Shown one piece after another: positions 63,291-64,000 of a DNA stretch of 64,000 bases (positions are counted from its first letter, which is position 1; the number at the start of each line of letters is the position of its first letter). Position numbers and translations under genes: made by a program. Source of the DNA: Trichostrongylus colubriformis (Eukaryota; Nematoda; Chromadorea; Rhabditida; Trichostrongylidae). The DNA is taken from positions 3,455,501-3,519,500 of the forward strand of contig OZ022256.1 in NCBI GenBank assembly GCA_963978905.1, in the 5' to 3' direction. Under the pieces are notes generated by a model that did no database searches, had not been told where the DNA came from, and saw only the letters and a program-made list of their open reading frames with translations.

Positions 63291-64000
63291 TGACCGGCGC
63301 GGCTAGCGGTTTGTATCGCTGCATCTTGTGATTCAACCGCCACCGGACCACGGCAAAACGTGGGTAGTGAAAGGGTCCACACCCTATTAGGGTACCTGTC
63401 GCACTGAGGAGAATGCTTGCTCACGCCTACGCGGGCCCCCTGAGGTCCGTACTTCAATCGCTGATAAGAGAGGACTACTGAAGAAGATAGTGAAATCGAC
63501 GTGCATTACTGCTACACTACAAGCGCGAGAGGCATTACACTGGTTTACTACATGATATGAGGATACTATTAAATACATAGAGAGTGATTTCATTGCATAA
63601 CGAGTATAGCAAGAGGGAGATAAGCAAGAGAACAATAACTACTAAACAACTATCACGGAAATATAATGATCCCACGAGAACTGGTCAATCCTGAGGTGAC
63701 GAGGGAATCCCGGGGCGAGGAGAAGAGGTGGCATGTCCGGTCTACCAGCTCAGCGTCCTTGTCGCAGATCTTTTTCCTTCGGTGACATCAGCTTCGTTCG
63801 ATTGGCATCGAGAGGTGCTGACGGACTGACCGCTTCGGACGACGACATGCAGACACCACTGATTTGACTTGGCGGAAGCCAGCGGATCGATAGCTTCCCG
63901 CGCTCCACGTGGCTGAGACGGTTTACGGTAGTTATTGAGCCGTGATTGTCAAAGGACTGCTGTAGCCCGAGCGCGATTTCCTACCGGCGCATGCTAAAAA
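63291..64000. mobile_element. Possible 5' part of an LTR-type insertion, runs off the window
   Basis: It breaks a class A MITE and begins with TG. The next 370 bp have no coding frame, then composition shifts to GC-rich with some open frames on the minus strand. No primer-binding site or gag motif was identified with confidence. The call rests on the broken MITE only. Confidence 0.25.

Overview
This is a gene-poor, repeat-rich piece of a nematode nuclear genome. Small phase-consistent introns, multi-exon genes, a receptor guanylyl cyclase of the expanded nematode type, an RTE-type LINE, mariner elements and many short palindromic elements all point to a clade V strongylid, most likely a hookworm-like parasite. 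The species is an inference from style and was not tested.

Two large genes were reconstructed exon by exon from splice sites and reading phase, and their 3' ends face each other. The first, on the + strand (8727-30981, 18 proposed exons), is a secreted or membrane-anchored ectonucleotide pyrophosphatase/phosphodiesterase (ENPP). It has a signal peptide, a phosphodiesterase domain, a Cys-containing linker and a C-terminal nuclease-like domain. One zinc-ligand His of the DHG motif is Gln, and one junction near the 3' end is out of phase by one base. The second, on the - strand (54559-38900, 29 exons, 1154 codons), is a receptor-type guanylyl cyclase. It has a signal peptide, ANF-receptor-like ectodomain, transmembrane helix, kinase-homology domain, dimerisation helix and an apparently competent cyclase domain. 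All 29 exons keep phase.

Between the two genes lies a partial segmental duplication of the ENPP 3' end (about 29.43-31.77 kb copied at 33.72-36.46 kb). The second copy is a pseudogene: two splice donors are lost and a 93-bp perfect palindrome sits in its last exon. Each copy also carries its own private palindromic insertion, so the order of events can be read.

The rest is mobile DNA. There are four mariner copies from two families, an older Tc/mariner relic inside a cyclase intron, a 5'-truncated RTE LINE, an older RTE relic and two relics resembling Penelope-like elements. At least ten MITE-like palindromic elements fall into length classes that share nearly the same terminus (GGCCGCgTTCATACTTTGCGC-like). 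Other items are a diverged satellite-like array split by a mariner, a tRNA-like block next to a 59-bp-arm perfect palindrome inside a 13-bp duplication, and possible LTR pieces at about 50.8-51.4 kb and at the right edge. No bacterial-type operon, CRISPR array or rRNA was seen.
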